Notes: generated from the letters alone by a model not told the origin. 6,891 bases of DNA from Pseudomonadota bacterium (GCA_023430705.1 JAEYZJ010000067.1:1-6891); one strand, 5' to 3'; shown: positions 1 through 6,337, counted from the first letter of the stretch. Translations and numbers: made by a program.

Positions 1-870
1 GCCTCCCAGCAGGCCCAGAACGAGCGCGACCTCAAGGAGGCGAACAAGCTCAGGAAGCAGGCCGCCAAGCTGACCAATATCGGCATCAACTCCGGCAGCG
101 ACCTGCTGGTGGTAAAGAGCAGGCAGCTGCGCGAACGCGCGGAGCGGATCGAGGGCGCCGTGCAGGCGACACACCGCGACCGCTCGGGCGAGATCCGTCT
201 CGCCAATCGCGGCACGCATGCAAGGCTCCTCGTCGGCATCGAGGACGTGACCGTGTCGACGCCATCGGGCGGAGCCCTGTTCCGGATCGACAAGCTCCAC
301 GTGTTCCAGGGCGACCGCATCGTGCTGCTCGGGCGCAACGGGGCTGGCAAGACGCAGTTCGTGCGGCTGCTGCATCGGGCCATGACCGAGCCCGACAGCG
401 TGCCGGGCGTGAAGGTGACGCCCTCGCTGGTGCTTGGCTATACCGACCAGGACATGTCGCAGCTGCCGGTTCGCGACACGCCGGAGAACTTCATCTCGGT
501 AGCGTTCAGGCTGCCGGACGCGCGGGTGCGCAGCCTCCTCGCCGCGGCGGGGTTCACGATCGAGAAGCAGGCAAGGCCGATCGGGCAACTGAGCTTGGGG
601 CAGCGCGCGCGGCTCGGCCTGCTCGCCCTGCGGCTGACCGAGCCCAACTTCTACCTGATGGACGAGCCGACCAACCACGTCGACATCCCCGGCCGGGAGG
701 CGCTGGAGGCGGAGGTCCTGCTGCACGAGGCGACGGCGGTCCTCGTTTCGCACGATCGCAGCTTCGTGCGAAACGTCGGCAATCGTTATCTGCAGATCGA
801 GGGGCGAAAACTGCGCGAGGCCGAGGGTCCGGAGGACTTCTTCGCCGAGCTGACTGTGGAGGTGGAATAG
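1..870 (+). CDS. ABC-F family ATP-binding protein, C-terminal part (5' end outside window)
   Basis: The frame is open from base 1 to the TAG at 868-870, so the visible 289 residues are the C-terminal part of a longer protein; the GTG at 109 is an internal codon, not a start. Residues 1-70 form a charged, probably helical linker, as found between the two ATPase domains of ABC-F proteins. The second ATPase domain follows: Walker A GRNGAGKT (111-118), a Q-loop region near YTDQD (147-151), signature LSLGQ (197-201), Walker B and catalytic glutamate in FYLMDEPTNH (217-226) and the switch histidine in LVSHD (H251). No membrane segment is visible. ABC-F proteins are soluble and most studied members act on the ribosome, in translation-factor or antibiotic-protection roles; which role applies here cannot be decided without the first half. 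The signature has Leu in place of the usual first Gly of LSGGQ. The family call is firm, the subfamily is open. Confidence 0.93.
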   Translation, partial: ASQQAQNERDLKEANKLRKQAAKLTNIGINSGSDLLVVKSRQLRERAERIEGAVQATHRDRSGEIRLANRGTHARLLVGIEDVTVSTPSGGALFRIDKLHVFQGDRIVLLGRNGAGKTQFVRLLHRAMTEPDSVPGVKVTPSLVLGYTDQDMSQLPVRDTPENFISVAFRLPDARVRSLLAAAGFTIEKQARPIGQLSLGQRARLGLLALRLTEPNFYLMDEPTNHVDIPGREALEAEVLLHEATAVLVSHDRSFVRNVGNRYLQIEGRKLREAEGPEDFFAELTVEVE

Positions 871-886
871 CGCGGCGATGCGCGCT
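869..886 (+). terminator. possible weak hairpin at the end of the ABC-F gene
   Basis: AGCGCG (869-874) and CGCGCT (881-886) can form a perfect 6-bp stem with a 6-base loop, starting inside the stop codon of the ABC-F gene. No T-run follows, so this is at best a poor intrinsic terminator; it may have no function. Confidence 0.2.
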
Positions 887-974
887 TCGGGTTAGGTCGA
901 ATGACCCAAGTCGTGCCGGGGAAGTCCTGCCAATCCACGCCGCATAGGGACCAGGTTACTGGGTGTCGGGCAGA

Positions 975-980
975 TATAAT
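975..980 (+). promoter_or_regulatory. candidate -10 element for the PilZ gene pair
   Basis: A perfect TATAAT lies 63 bases before the first PilZ start, in an AT-richer patch of an otherwise GC-rich gap. The expected -35 position (about 951-957) reads CCAGGTT, a poor match, and there is no extended -10 TG. If used, transcription would begin near 987 and leave a leader of roughly 57 bases. The weak -35 suggests activator dependence or a chance match. Confidence 0.45.
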
Positions 981-1020
981 CTTTGCAACCGACGCAGGTA
1001 ACTTCTAATTCAGGATCGCT

Positions 1021-1033
1021 GGATAGTCTATCC
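1021..1033 (+). promoter_or_regulatory. 13-bp dyad in the PilZ leader, possible operator
   Basis: GGATAG-T-CTATCC is a perfect inverted repeat around one central base. It ends 10 bases before the start codon at 1044 and lies about 34-47 bases downstream of the predicted transcription start. It could be an operator for a dimeric regulator. As RNA, only the outer four pairs can form around a five-base loop, next to where the ribosome binds. No regulator is assigned. Confidence 0.35.
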
Positions 1034-1043
1034 GCCAAATGGG

Positions 1044-1718
1044 ATGGACACCATGGGCAGTTCTCTTGGGGAAGAACGGTTACCGCAGCGCGCACCCGAT
1101 CGCCGGGCCGAGTTGCGGTACGACGGCGGGCTCACCGCCACCTTCACCTATACACCGCGGTCGGGCGGCGGGGTTCGGGCAGTCAGTTGCACCGTCCTGA
1201 GCCTTTCTGCATCGGCCATGGTGATCGCCGCGCCGGTGCAGGGCATGGTGGGCGAGCATCTGTGGGTCGAGCTCGAGGGCTTCGGGCTGGTGCGCTGCGA
1301 GATCGAGCAACTGCGCGATGATGGCTTCGTCTGCGTCAACCTGCTCAAGGAAGACGCGCAGCGCCGGCTGGCGATCTGGGTGTCCTGGCTTCGCCGCCGC
1401 GGCGGAAGGCTGGCCGGCGACCAGCGGGCGTTCATGCGCCTGCGCCCCCGCGATGCCCGCACCTCGGTGATCTTTGCCGATGGAACGGGCGCCGACGTGC
1501 TGCTCAGCGACGTGTCGCGCTCCGGCGCCGCAATCGCCTGTTCACGATCCGTCGAGATCGGCGAGCTGGTGCAGGTCGGGCGGGTGCCCGCCCATGTCGC
1601 GCGGATCGTCGAGGGCGGTTTCGCGGTTGCCTTCGACCAGGTGCTGGAAGCGGCGGACGCCGACCGCCTGGTCGCGGGCTATGAGGTTGTGCTGAATCCG
1701 GCGAGCAAGGCGGTATAG
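1044..1718 (+). CDS. tandem-PilZ domain protein, first copy (probable c-di-GMP receptor)
   Basis: This 224-residue soluble protein appears to contain two PilZ-like beta-barrel domains. The second (about 126-200) carries the full c-di-GMP signature: R128-x3-R132 (RAFMR) followed by D156-x-S158-x2-G161 (DVSRSG), then the typical GGFAVAF closing strand. The first (about 19-116) keeps an RxxxR-like RAELR (21-25), but its second motif is degenerate (SLSASA, lacking the Asp and Gly), so it probably does not bind the nucleotide. PilZ proteins turn c-di-GMP level into changes in motility, polysaccharide synthesis or other surface behaviour; the partner here is unknown. No signal peptide or membrane segment is visible. 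The ATG at 1044 is chosen, with GGG just before it; a second in-frame ATG at 1053 has GGGATGG upstream and is an alternative. The gene ends one base before its paralogue and is very likely cotranscribed with it. Confidence 0.88.
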   Translation: MDTMGSSLGEERLPQRAPDRRAELRYDGGLTATFTYTPRSGGGVRAVSCTVLSLSASAMVIAAPVQGMVGEHLWVELEGFGLVRCEIEQLRDDGFVCVNLLKEDAQRRLAIWVSWLRRRGGRLAGDQRAFMRLRPRDARTSVIFADGTGADVLLSDVSRSGAAIACSRSVEIGELVQVGRVPAHVARIVEGGFAVAFDQVLEAADADRLVAGYEVVLNPASKAV

Positions 1719-1719
1719 A

Positions 1720-2394
1720 ATGCATTCCATGGCCCAGAAGGGCTCCCCGACTGCGGCGCAGAACATGCCTGCCCGCGTGGACACCCGCTTCATCGGCGAC
1801 CTGATGGGAAGCTACGTGCTGGCCAGTCGCGCCCAGGGGCAGAGTGCGGTGCAGGTCTTCGCCTGCCGCGCCCGCAGCATTTCCGCCTTCGAGGCCGTGA
1901 TCAACGCGCCGGTTTCCGGTACGCCGGGCGAGGGCTTCACCGCGACGTTCCAGGGGCCCGGACTGCTGCGCGGGCACGTGGCCCGGGTTGTCGATGGCGG
2001 CTTTGTCGCCGGCTTCGACTGCACCGAGCACGAGCGCGCCATCCTTGCCTCGCGCATCGACTGGCTGAAGCGCAAGGCGCAGAAGGCAGTGAGCGACCGG
2101 CGCGCCTACAAGCGCGTGCTGCCGCGGGAGACGCGCTCCCGGCTCGCGCTCGGCGACGGCACGACGTACGAGTGCTTCCTCATCGACATGTCCCAGTCCG
2201 GCGTCGCCGTCTCGGCAGATGTGCTGCCGCCGCTCGGTTCGGTCGCGACCGTCGGCTCGGTGCCGGGCCGGGTGGTGCGCTATATCGAGGCGGGCTTCGC
2301 CGTGAAGTTCAACCTCCTGCAGCAGCTCGACCGGCTCGAGGCCCAGCTCACCCTGCGGGCGGTAGCGGGTCCGGAAGCCGAGGGCGGGCACTAG
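1720..2394 (+). CDS. tandem-PilZ domain protein, second copy (probable c-di-GMP receptor)
   Basis: This is a paralogue of the preceding gene and also has 224 residues. The c-di-GMP residues fall at identical positions: R128-x3-R132 (RAYKR) and D156-x-S158-x2-G161 (DMSQSG), followed by an AGFAVKF strand. The first half (about 23-116) is a degenerate PilZ-like domain without a recognisable motif pair. It shares the pattern APVxGxxGE, then GxGLxR, then a GGFVAGF-type strand and a W-L-(K/R)-R-K/R segment with the first copy. The start codon lies one base after the upstream stop. AAGG at 1707-1710 is correctly placed as a Shine-Dalgarno sequence, which favours 1720 over the ATG at 1729. The pair is therefore a two-gene operon. 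The binding-site residues look intact, so the protein is expected to bind c-di-GMP; the output is unknown. Confidence 0.88.
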   Translation: MHSMAQKGSPTAAQNMPARVDTRFIGDLMGSYVLASRAQGQSAVQVFACRARSISAFEAVINAPVSGTPGEGFTATFQGPGLLRGHVARVVDGGFVAGFDCTEHERAILASRIDWLKRKAQKAVSDRRAYKRVLPRETRSRLALGDGTTYECFLIDMSQSGVAVSADVLPPLGSVATVGSVPGRVVRYIEAGFAVKFNLLQQLDRLEAQLTLRAVAGPEAEGGH

Positions 2395-2406
2395 GAGGCG
2401 CCCGCC
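2383..2406. terminator. possible hairpin between the convergent PilZ and DUF808 genes
   Basis: GGCGGGC (2383-2389) pairs perfectly with GCCCGCC (2400-2406) around a 10-base loop. It overlaps the 3' end of the second PilZ gene and most of the 18-bp convergent gap. It could slow polymerase from either side, but neither strand has a T-run after the stem, so intrinsic termination is not well supported. Confidence 0.25.
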
Positions 2407-2412
2407 GCCCCC

Positions 2413-3411
2413 TCAGTGAGCGGTCGGCTTCGCCTTGCGCGGGAAGAGGCCCCGGACGGCGCGCCACGCCGGCGCCACGACCTTGCCCGCCACCGGGATG
2501 AGGATCAGGCCGAGCGCCAGTCCGAAGACCAGGTCGGCGGCGATGGTCGCGAGGGAACCGAGCAGGCCGCCGATCCCCGGCAGCAAGGCTTCGGCCCAGT
2601 ACGCGAATGCCTCGATGCCGTGCTCGACGAAGCCGAGGCCGAAGCCGGCGAGGCCGTGGACGACGATGCCGCCGCCGACCCAGATCATCGCCGCGGTGCC
2701 CACGATCGAGAGGGTCTGCATGACCCAGGGCATGGAGCGCAGGATGCCGCGACCGAGCGCCCGTCCGGCCCCGGTGCGCCCCTTGCGGGCAAGGGCGAGG
2801 CCGAAGTCGTCGGCCTTCACGATGAGCGCAACCGCGCCGTAGACGGCGCCGGTGATGCCGAATGCCACGACGACGAGCACCAGCACGGTTTCCCACAGCG
2901 GCAGGCCGGGCAGGGAGGCGAGGGCGATGGTCATGATCTCGGCGGAGAGGATGAGGTCGGTCTGGATGGCGCCGGCGACGCGGTCTTCCTCGAGCTTTTG
3001 CGGATCGGCCTCGTCCGGTGCGTCGGCCTCATGCTCGTGCTCATGGGCGGCGTGCGGGAACAGCGCCTCGAACACCTTCTCGGCGCCCTCGTAGCAGAGA
3101 TAGGCGCCGCCGAGCATCAGGATGGGCGTGATGATCCAGGGCGCGAAGTAGCTGAGCGCCACGGCGGCAGGCAGCAGGACGATCAGCTTGTTGCGGATCG
3201 ACCCCATGGCGATGCGCCACACGATCGGCAGCTCCCGGTCCGCCGTGAAGCCGGTGACGTAGTTGGGGGTCACCGCGGCGTCGTCGATCACCGCGCCCGC
3301 CGCCTTGAGGCCGGCCTTGGTGGCCTGGCCCGCCACGTCGTCGATCGACGCCGCCGCGACCTTTGCCAGTGCCGTCACGTCATCGAGAAGTCCGAGAAGT
3401 CCTACGCTCAC
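2413..3411 (-). CDS. DUF808 (YedI-type) inner-membrane protein
   Basis: This 332-residue protein resembles the DUF808 family, whose Escherichia coli member is YedI; the biochemical function is not established. The N-terminus MSVGLLGLLDDVTALAKVAA and the following TPNYVTGF...RELPIVWRIA...S-x-RNK segment are typical of the family. Hydrophobic stretches suggest membrane spans at about 75-106, 151-200 (probably two), 233-262 and 282-310. A cytosolic or periplasmic loop at about 119-143 is rich in His, Glu and Asp (H120, H123, H125, H127), an arrangement that could bind metal, although this is inference. The start is GTG at 3409-3411, supported by AAAGG (3421-3425) nine bases upstream. The gene lies downstream of glnA but beyond a strong terminator, so it probably has its own promoter; I see no clear one in 3412-3546. 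It converges on the PilZ pair with 18 bases between stops. Confidence 0.88.
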   Translation of the reverse strand: MSVGLLGLLDDVTALAKVAAASIDDVAGQATKAGLKAAGAVIDDAAVTPNYVTGFTADRELPIVWRIAMGSIRNKLIVLLPAAVALSYFAPWIITPILMLGGAYLCYEGAEKVFEALFPHAAHEHEHEADAPDEADPQKLEEDRVAGAIQTDLILSAEIMTIALASLPGLPLWETVLVLVVVAFGITGAVYGAVALIVKADDFGLALARKGRTGAGRALGRGILRSMPWVMQTLSIVGTAAMIWVGGGIVVHGLAGFGLGFVEHGIEAFAYWAEALLPGIGGLLGSLATIAADLVFGLALGLILIPVAGKVVAPAWRAVRGLFPRKAKPTAH

Positions 3412-3546
3412 GGTGGATCACCTTTGCTGCCCTACGGCACGAAAATCGTCGATGGTCGAAGGAGTTCCGGATCGGCCCCGATGCCGGCACCCGGCGGACC
3501 CCGCCGCCGCGCCAGTGTGGGCAGATAGGTTGCCGCCCGCCAACAA

Positions 3547-3571
3547 GAAAGGGCCCCGAGAGGGCCCTTTC
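3547..3571 (-). terminator. intrinsic terminator of the glnBA operon
   Basis: GAAAGGGCCC (3547-3556) and GGGCCCTTTC (3562-3571) form a perfect 10-bp stem around a five-base loop, 24 bases after the glnA stop. Read on the minus strand, the stem ends in CTTTC and is followed by TTGTTG, a moderately U-rich tail. This fits Rho-independent termination of glnBA and separates it from the DUF808 gene. Confidence 0.85.
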
Positions 3572-3595
3572 CAGATTTCGTCGTTCTGCCGGCCG

Positions 3596-5005
3596 TCAGG
3601 CCGAGTAGTACATCTCGTACTCGACCGGATGCGGGGTGTGCTCGAACTTGATCACTTCCGTCATCTTCAGCTCGATATAGGCATCGATCTGGTCGTCGTC
3701 GAAGACGCCGCCGGCCTTGAGGAAGTCGCGGTCCTTGTCCAGCGACTCGAGGGCCTCGCGGAGCGAGCCCGAAACGGTCGGGATCTGCTTCAGCTCTTCC
3801 TTCGGCAGCTCGTAGAGGTCCTTGTCCATCGGGTCGCCCGGGTGGATCTTGTTCTTGATGCCGTCGATGCCGGCCATCAGGAGCGCCGCGAAGCCGAGAT
3901 ACGGGTTCGCCAGCGGATCGGGGAAGCGGACCTCGACGCGCTTCGACTTCGGCGACTGGCCGAAGGGGATGCGGCACGAAGCGGAACGGTTGCGCGCCGA
4001 GTAGGCGAGCAGCACCGGAGCCTCGAAGCCCGGCACGAGGCGCTTGTACGAGTTGGTGGTCGGGTTGGTGAAGGCGTTGATGGCCTTGGCGTGCTTGATG
4101 ACGCCGCCGATGTAGTAGAGCGCCTCCATCGAGAGGCCCGCATACTGGTCACCGGCAAAGAGCGGCTTGCCGTCCTTCCAGATCGACTGGTGGCAGTGCA
4201 TGCCCGAGCCGTTGTCGCCGTAGACGGGCTTGGGCATGAAGGTCACGGTCTTGCCGTAGGCCTGGGCGACCTGCTGGATCACGTACTTGTAGATCTGCAC
4301 GTCGTCGGCCGACTTGATGATCGGCGCGAACTTGATGCCGAGCTCGTGCTGGGCCGAGGCCACCTCGTGGTGGTGCTTCTCGACGGTGACGCCCATCGAG
4401 GCCATCGCGGCGAGCATCTCGCTCCGGATGTCCTGCGCGCTGTCCAGCGGCGGCACCGGGAAGTAGCCCTTCTTGAGGCCGATGTGGTGACCGGTGTTGC
4501 CGGCTTCGTACTCGGTGTTGTTGTTGGAGGGCAGCTCCGAGTGGTCGACGGCGAAGCCCACGTTGTAGGTGGTGTTCGAGTAGCGGACGTCGTCGAACAG
4601 GAAGAACTCGGGCTCGGGACCGAACACGACGGTGTCGCCGATGCCCAGCTCCTTGACGTAGGCCTCGGCCTTCTTGGCCGTGGTGCGCGGGTCGCGGTTG
4701 TAGGGCTGATAGGTCAGCGGCTCGAGAATGTCGCAGTTGATGGCGAGCGTGGGAGCGCCGAAGAACGGGTCGACATAGGCCGACGCCGGATCGGGCATGA
4801 GCACCATGTCGGACTCGTTGATCGCCTTCCAGCCCGCGATCGACGAGCCGTCGAACATCGTGCCTTCCTCGAACAGGTCCTCGTCGACCACGGTCACGTC
4901 CATGGTGACGTGCTGAAGCTTGCCGCGCGGGTCGGTGAAGCGGAGGTCGACGTACTTGATGTCCTCATCTTTGATCTTGGCGAGGATGTCAGCGGCAGTG
5001 GTCAT
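3596..5005 (-). CDS. glnA: glutamine synthetase type I (GSI)
   Basis: The enzyme makes glutamine from glutamate, ammonia and ATP in the cytoplasm, the entry point of ammonium assimilation; the GSI family forms dodecamers. The 469-residue length matches bacterial GSI. Visible landmarks are the MFDGSSI loop with D52, metal ligands E131 and E133 (GPEPEFF), E214 (HHHEV) and E221, H270 (GSGMHCH), the R322 region (SYKRLVPG), the E328 flap (PGFEAP), R340/R345 (ARNRSASCRIP) and E358/R360 (VEVRFPDP). Y398 in KDLYELP is the expected adenylylation site, so this is the GlnE-regulated subtype. The ATG at 5003-5005 follows AGGGGA (5011-5016) with five bases between. glnB lies 60 bases upstream on the same strand with no terminator between, and a strong terminator follows. 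No active-site residue appears missing. Confidence 0.98.
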   Translation of the reverse strand: MTTAADILAKIKDEDIKYVDLRFTDPRGKLQHVTMDVTVVDEDLFEEGTMFDGSSIAGWKAINESDMVLMPDPASAYVDPFFGAPTLAINCDILEPLTYQPYNRDPRTTAKKAEAYVKELGIGDTVVFGPEPEFFLFDDVRYSNTTYNVGFAVDHSELPSNNNTEYEAGNTGHHIGLKKGYFPVPPLDSAQDIRSEMLAAMASMGVTVEKHHHEVASAQHELGIKFAPIIKSADDVQIYKYVIQQVAQAYGKTVTFMPKPVYGDNGSGMHCHQSIWKDGKPLFAGDQYAGLSMEALYYIGGVIKHAKAINAFTNPTTNSYKRLVPGFEAPVLLAYSARNRSASCRIPFGQSPKSKRVEVRFPDPLANPYLGFAALLMAGIDGIKNKIHPGDPMDKDLYELPKEELKQIPTVSGSLREALESLDKDRDFLKAGGVFDDDQIDAYIELKMTEVIKFEHTPHPVEYEMYYSA

Positions 5006-5065
5006 TCAGTTCCCCTGTGTAAGTCTGGGTTTGGAGTTCAGGCTGGCTCAGACACGCGCTGCGCC

Positions 5066-5404
5066 CTAGAGCGCGTCGTCGCCGAATTCGCCGGTGCGGA
5101 TGCGGATGGCCTGTTCGATGGAATAGACGAAGATCTTGCCGTCGCCGATGCGCCCGGTCTGCGCCGCAGTGCGGATCGCTTCGATCGCCTTCTCGGCGAG
5201 TTCGTCCGGGCAAACCACCTCGACCTTCACCTTGGGCAGGAAGTCGACGACGTACTCGGCACCCCGATAGAGCTCGGTATGTCCTTTCTGCCTGCCGAAA
5301 CCCTTGGCCTCGGTCACGGTGATGCCCTGCAGGCCAACTTCCTGCAGCGCTTCCTTCACTTCGTCGAGCTTGAACGGCTTTACGATAGCCTCGATCTTCT
5401 TCAT
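5066..5404 (-). CDS. glnB: PII signal-transduction protein GlnB
   Basis: PII is a small trimeric cytoplasmic sensor that binds ATP/ADP and 2-oxoglutarate. In its modified and unmodified forms it controls GlnE-dependent adenylylation of glutamine synthetase and the NtrB/NtrC pair. The 112 residues are the usual length. The N-terminus MKKIEAIVKPFKLDEVKEAL is typical. The T-loop (about 37-55) contains the uridylylation tyrosine Y51 in YRGAEYVVDF, the B-loop is TGRIGDGKIFV (about 83-93), and the C-terminus has the RIRTGEFGDDAL pattern. The ATG at 5402-5404 has a strong Shine-Dalgarno GGAGG (5410-5414) five bases upstream. It is the first gene of the glnBA operon, read from a sigma-54-type promoter. 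Its close link to glnA rather than to amtB favours GlnB over GlnK. Confidence 0.97.
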   Translation of the reverse strand: MKKIEAIVKPFKLDEVKEALQEVGLQGITVTEAKGFGRQKGHTELYRGAEYVVDFLPKVKVEVVCPDELAEKAIEAIRTAAQTGRIGDGKIFVYSIEQAIRIRTGEFGDDAL

Positions 5405-5420
5405 TCAGGCCTCCACTCTG

Positions 5421-5435
5421 ACACCGGTCGGGTGC
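5421..5435 (-). promoter_or_regulatory. NtrC-like palindrome in the glnB leader
   Basis: On the minus strand this reads GCACC-N5-GGTGT, nine of ten positions of the GCACC-N5-GGTGC dyad recognised by NtrC in enteric and rhizobial bacteria. It lies just downstream of the transcription start predicted from the sigma-54 promoter (near 5437), rather than about 100 bases upstream as is usual. It could be an enhancer in an unusual place, a repressor site, or a chance dyad. Confidence 0.45.
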
Positions 5436-5447
5436 CGCAGGGTTGTA

Positions 5448-5463
5448 TGCAGGGGACGTGCCA
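5448..5463 (-). promoter_or_regulatory. sigma-54 (RpoN) promoter of glnBA
   Basis: On the minus strand the sequence reads TGGCACG-N4-CTGCA, differing from the sigma-54 consensus TGGCACG-N4-TTGCA at one base. The invariant GG (5461-5462) and GC (5449-5450) are separated by exactly 10 bases. Transcription should start near 5437, giving a leader of about 33 bases before glnB. Sigma-54, NtrC-dependent transcription of glnBA is known in rhizobia and Azospirillum, which supports the call. Confidence 0.82.
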
Positions 5464-5611
5464 GCGCGTGCCAGCCGAGAAAAGTCATGCCAGTGTAGGC
5501 GGTTGTGCATGATATCTAAAGTGAAGAAACAGCGCGCGCGGCAGCCAGTTGCCCAAAAAGTAGGCGCGTCGACCACAGTTTGATCGGCGGCGTGGCCGTT
5601 TCTTCACCAGC

Positions 5612-5640
5612 TTGACTTAAGCGAGGCCCGGGCGCTTCAT
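5612..5640 (+). promoter_or_regulatory. candidate sigma-70 promoter for the acetyltransferase
   Basis: TTGACT (5612-5617) is a good -35 element, and CTTCAT (5635-5640) lies 17 bases later as a weak -10 element (three of six matches to TATAAT). Transcription would start near 5647, giving a leader of about 90 bases. The -35 and spacing are convincing, the -10 is not. Confidence 0.35.
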
Positions 5641-5723
5641 TTTCTCCAGGGAGCGAGGGCGTTCGGCTCCCCCACTGTCTCAGGTTCATGCCGGCGCATT
5701 GGCGCCAGACCGACTTTCACGGC

Positions 5724-5730
5724 AACGAGG
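5724..5730 (+). promoter_or_regulatory. ribosome binding site fixing the acetyltransferase start
   Basis: AACGAGG lies seven bases before the ATG at 5738 and matches the Shine-Dalgarno core AGGAGG at five of six positions. The alternative upstream TTG at 5699 in the same frame has no comparable site, so 5738 is preferred. Confidence 0.55.
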
Positions 5731-5737
5731 GCATGCC

Positions 5738-6337
5738 ATGGACGAAGGGCGTACCTGGCTGGACAAGGTCCGTCGGAACGAACCGTTCCTGATGATGGAC
5801 TGGGACTTCATCGGGGCGGTGATTGCCGGCAAGGAGAAGGCGGCCGAGCTCAACGCCTTCCCGGTGCGCCCTGACAATGTCGCCCAGTACCAGCAGCTGA
5901 TGGGGACCTGTTTCGGCAGCGTCGGCGCCGGCGTGATGATCCTGCAGCCGGTGACCATCGACGTCGGTTTCCTGACCGAAATCGGCGACGGGAGCTTCAT
6001 CAACGCGCACTGCACGCTGCTCGACACCTACCCGATCCGCATCGGCAAGCGGGTCCAGATCGGCCCGAACTGCGGCTTCTATCCCGTCGGCCATCCCGTG
6101 CGGGCCGCGGATCGGACGATCCTCGATCCGGCAACGGGCGAGGAGCGGAGCGTAACCAGCGGGGCCGCCATCACCGTCGAGGACGATGTCTGGATCGGCG
6201 GCCATACGGTCGTGCTGCCCGGCGTGACGATCGGCGCGAGGAGCACCATCGGCGCCGGCAGCGTGGTCACGAGGTCGGTCCCGCCCGACGTACTGGCCGC
6301 CGGCAACCCCTGCCGCGTGATCCGGCAACTGGATTAG
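5738..6337 (+). CDS. hexapeptide-repeat O-acetyltransferase of the Maa/LacA/NodL group
   Basis: This 199-residue protein belongs to the left-handed beta-helix acyltransferases that move acetyl from acetyl-CoA to a hydroxyl of a sugar or similar acceptor; they usually act as cytoplasmic trimers. An N-terminal Mac-type helical domain spans about 5-58. Hexapeptide repeats follow from about 65, for example IEIGDG-like turns at 81-86, IRIGKRVQIGPN at 100-111 and the second block VWIGG...VTIGARSTIGAGSVVTRSVPPDVLAAGNPCRVI (151-195). H119 in GHPV aligns with the catalytic His115 of LacA, N89 with LacA Asn85 and D96 with the acceptor-binding Asp93. A TGEERS-containing loop (about 129-139) precedes the second block. 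The acceptor is unknown; galactoside, maltose, Nod factor and other glycans are all possible. It is divergent from glnBA and appears monocistronic. Confidence 0.92.
   Translation: MDEGRTWLDKVRRNEPFLMMDWDFIGAVIAGKEKAAELNAFPVRPDNVAQYQQLMGTCFGSVGAGVMILQPVTIDVGFLTEIGDGSFINAHCTLLDTYPIRIGKRVQIGPNCGFYPVGHPVRAADRTILDPATGEERSVTSGAAITVEDDVWIGGHTVVLPGVTIGARSTIGAGSVVTRSVPPDVLAAGNPCRVIRQLD

Larger units (their letters stand above)
5405..5737. other. 333-bp divergent regulatory region between glnB and the acetyltransferase
   Basis: No gene is evident here. The glnB side holds the Shine-Dalgarno, the NtrC-like dyad, the sigma-54 promoter and a second TGGCACG copy (5467-5473). An inverted repeat TCATGC (5485-5490) / GCATGA (5507-5512) with a 16-base spacer is centred about 60 bases upstream of the predicted glnB start and could bind a regulator. 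The acetyltransferase side holds a candidate sigma-70 promoter and a small GGGAGC/GCTCCC hairpin (5649-5654, 5666-5671) in its presumed leader. Confidence 0.6.

Noticed and set aside
892..1095. A 67-codon minus-strand frame with CPWC and CVGC pairs, resembling a small zinc-ribbon protein
   Set aside because: It starts at GTG without a ribosome binding site, overlaps the first PilZ gene and its candidate promoter, and has only about 50% GC at third positions. A protein search against related genomes would settle it.
1504..2391. A 295-codon minus-strand frame opposite the PilZ genes
   Set aside because: It lies wholly antisense to the two PilZ genes, which have intact motifs, and its Arg/Pro/His-rich translation has no recognisable domain.
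3492..3506. A CGGCGG/CCGCCG hairpin between glnA and the DUF808 gene
   Set aside because: It has a 6-bp stem with a 3-base loop, no T-run and lies beyond the real terminator; such GC repeats are common by chance here.
2416..3528. A 370-codon plus-strand frame opposite the DUF808 gene
   Set aside because: It is the complement shadow of a recognisable membrane protein; the translation is a monotonous Arg/Gly/Asp/His mixture.
3263..5512. A 749-codon open frame on the plus strand opposite glnA and glnB
   Set aside because: It is antisense to two genes with unmistakable conserved motifs. Its His/Val/Asp/Arg/Leu-rich, low-complexity translation is what the complement of strongly GC-biased codons gives.
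5497..5512. TGCACAACC on the minus strand as an upstream NtrC site
   Set aside because: Only one half-site matches; the second half expected after seven bases (GTGCA) reads TACAC.
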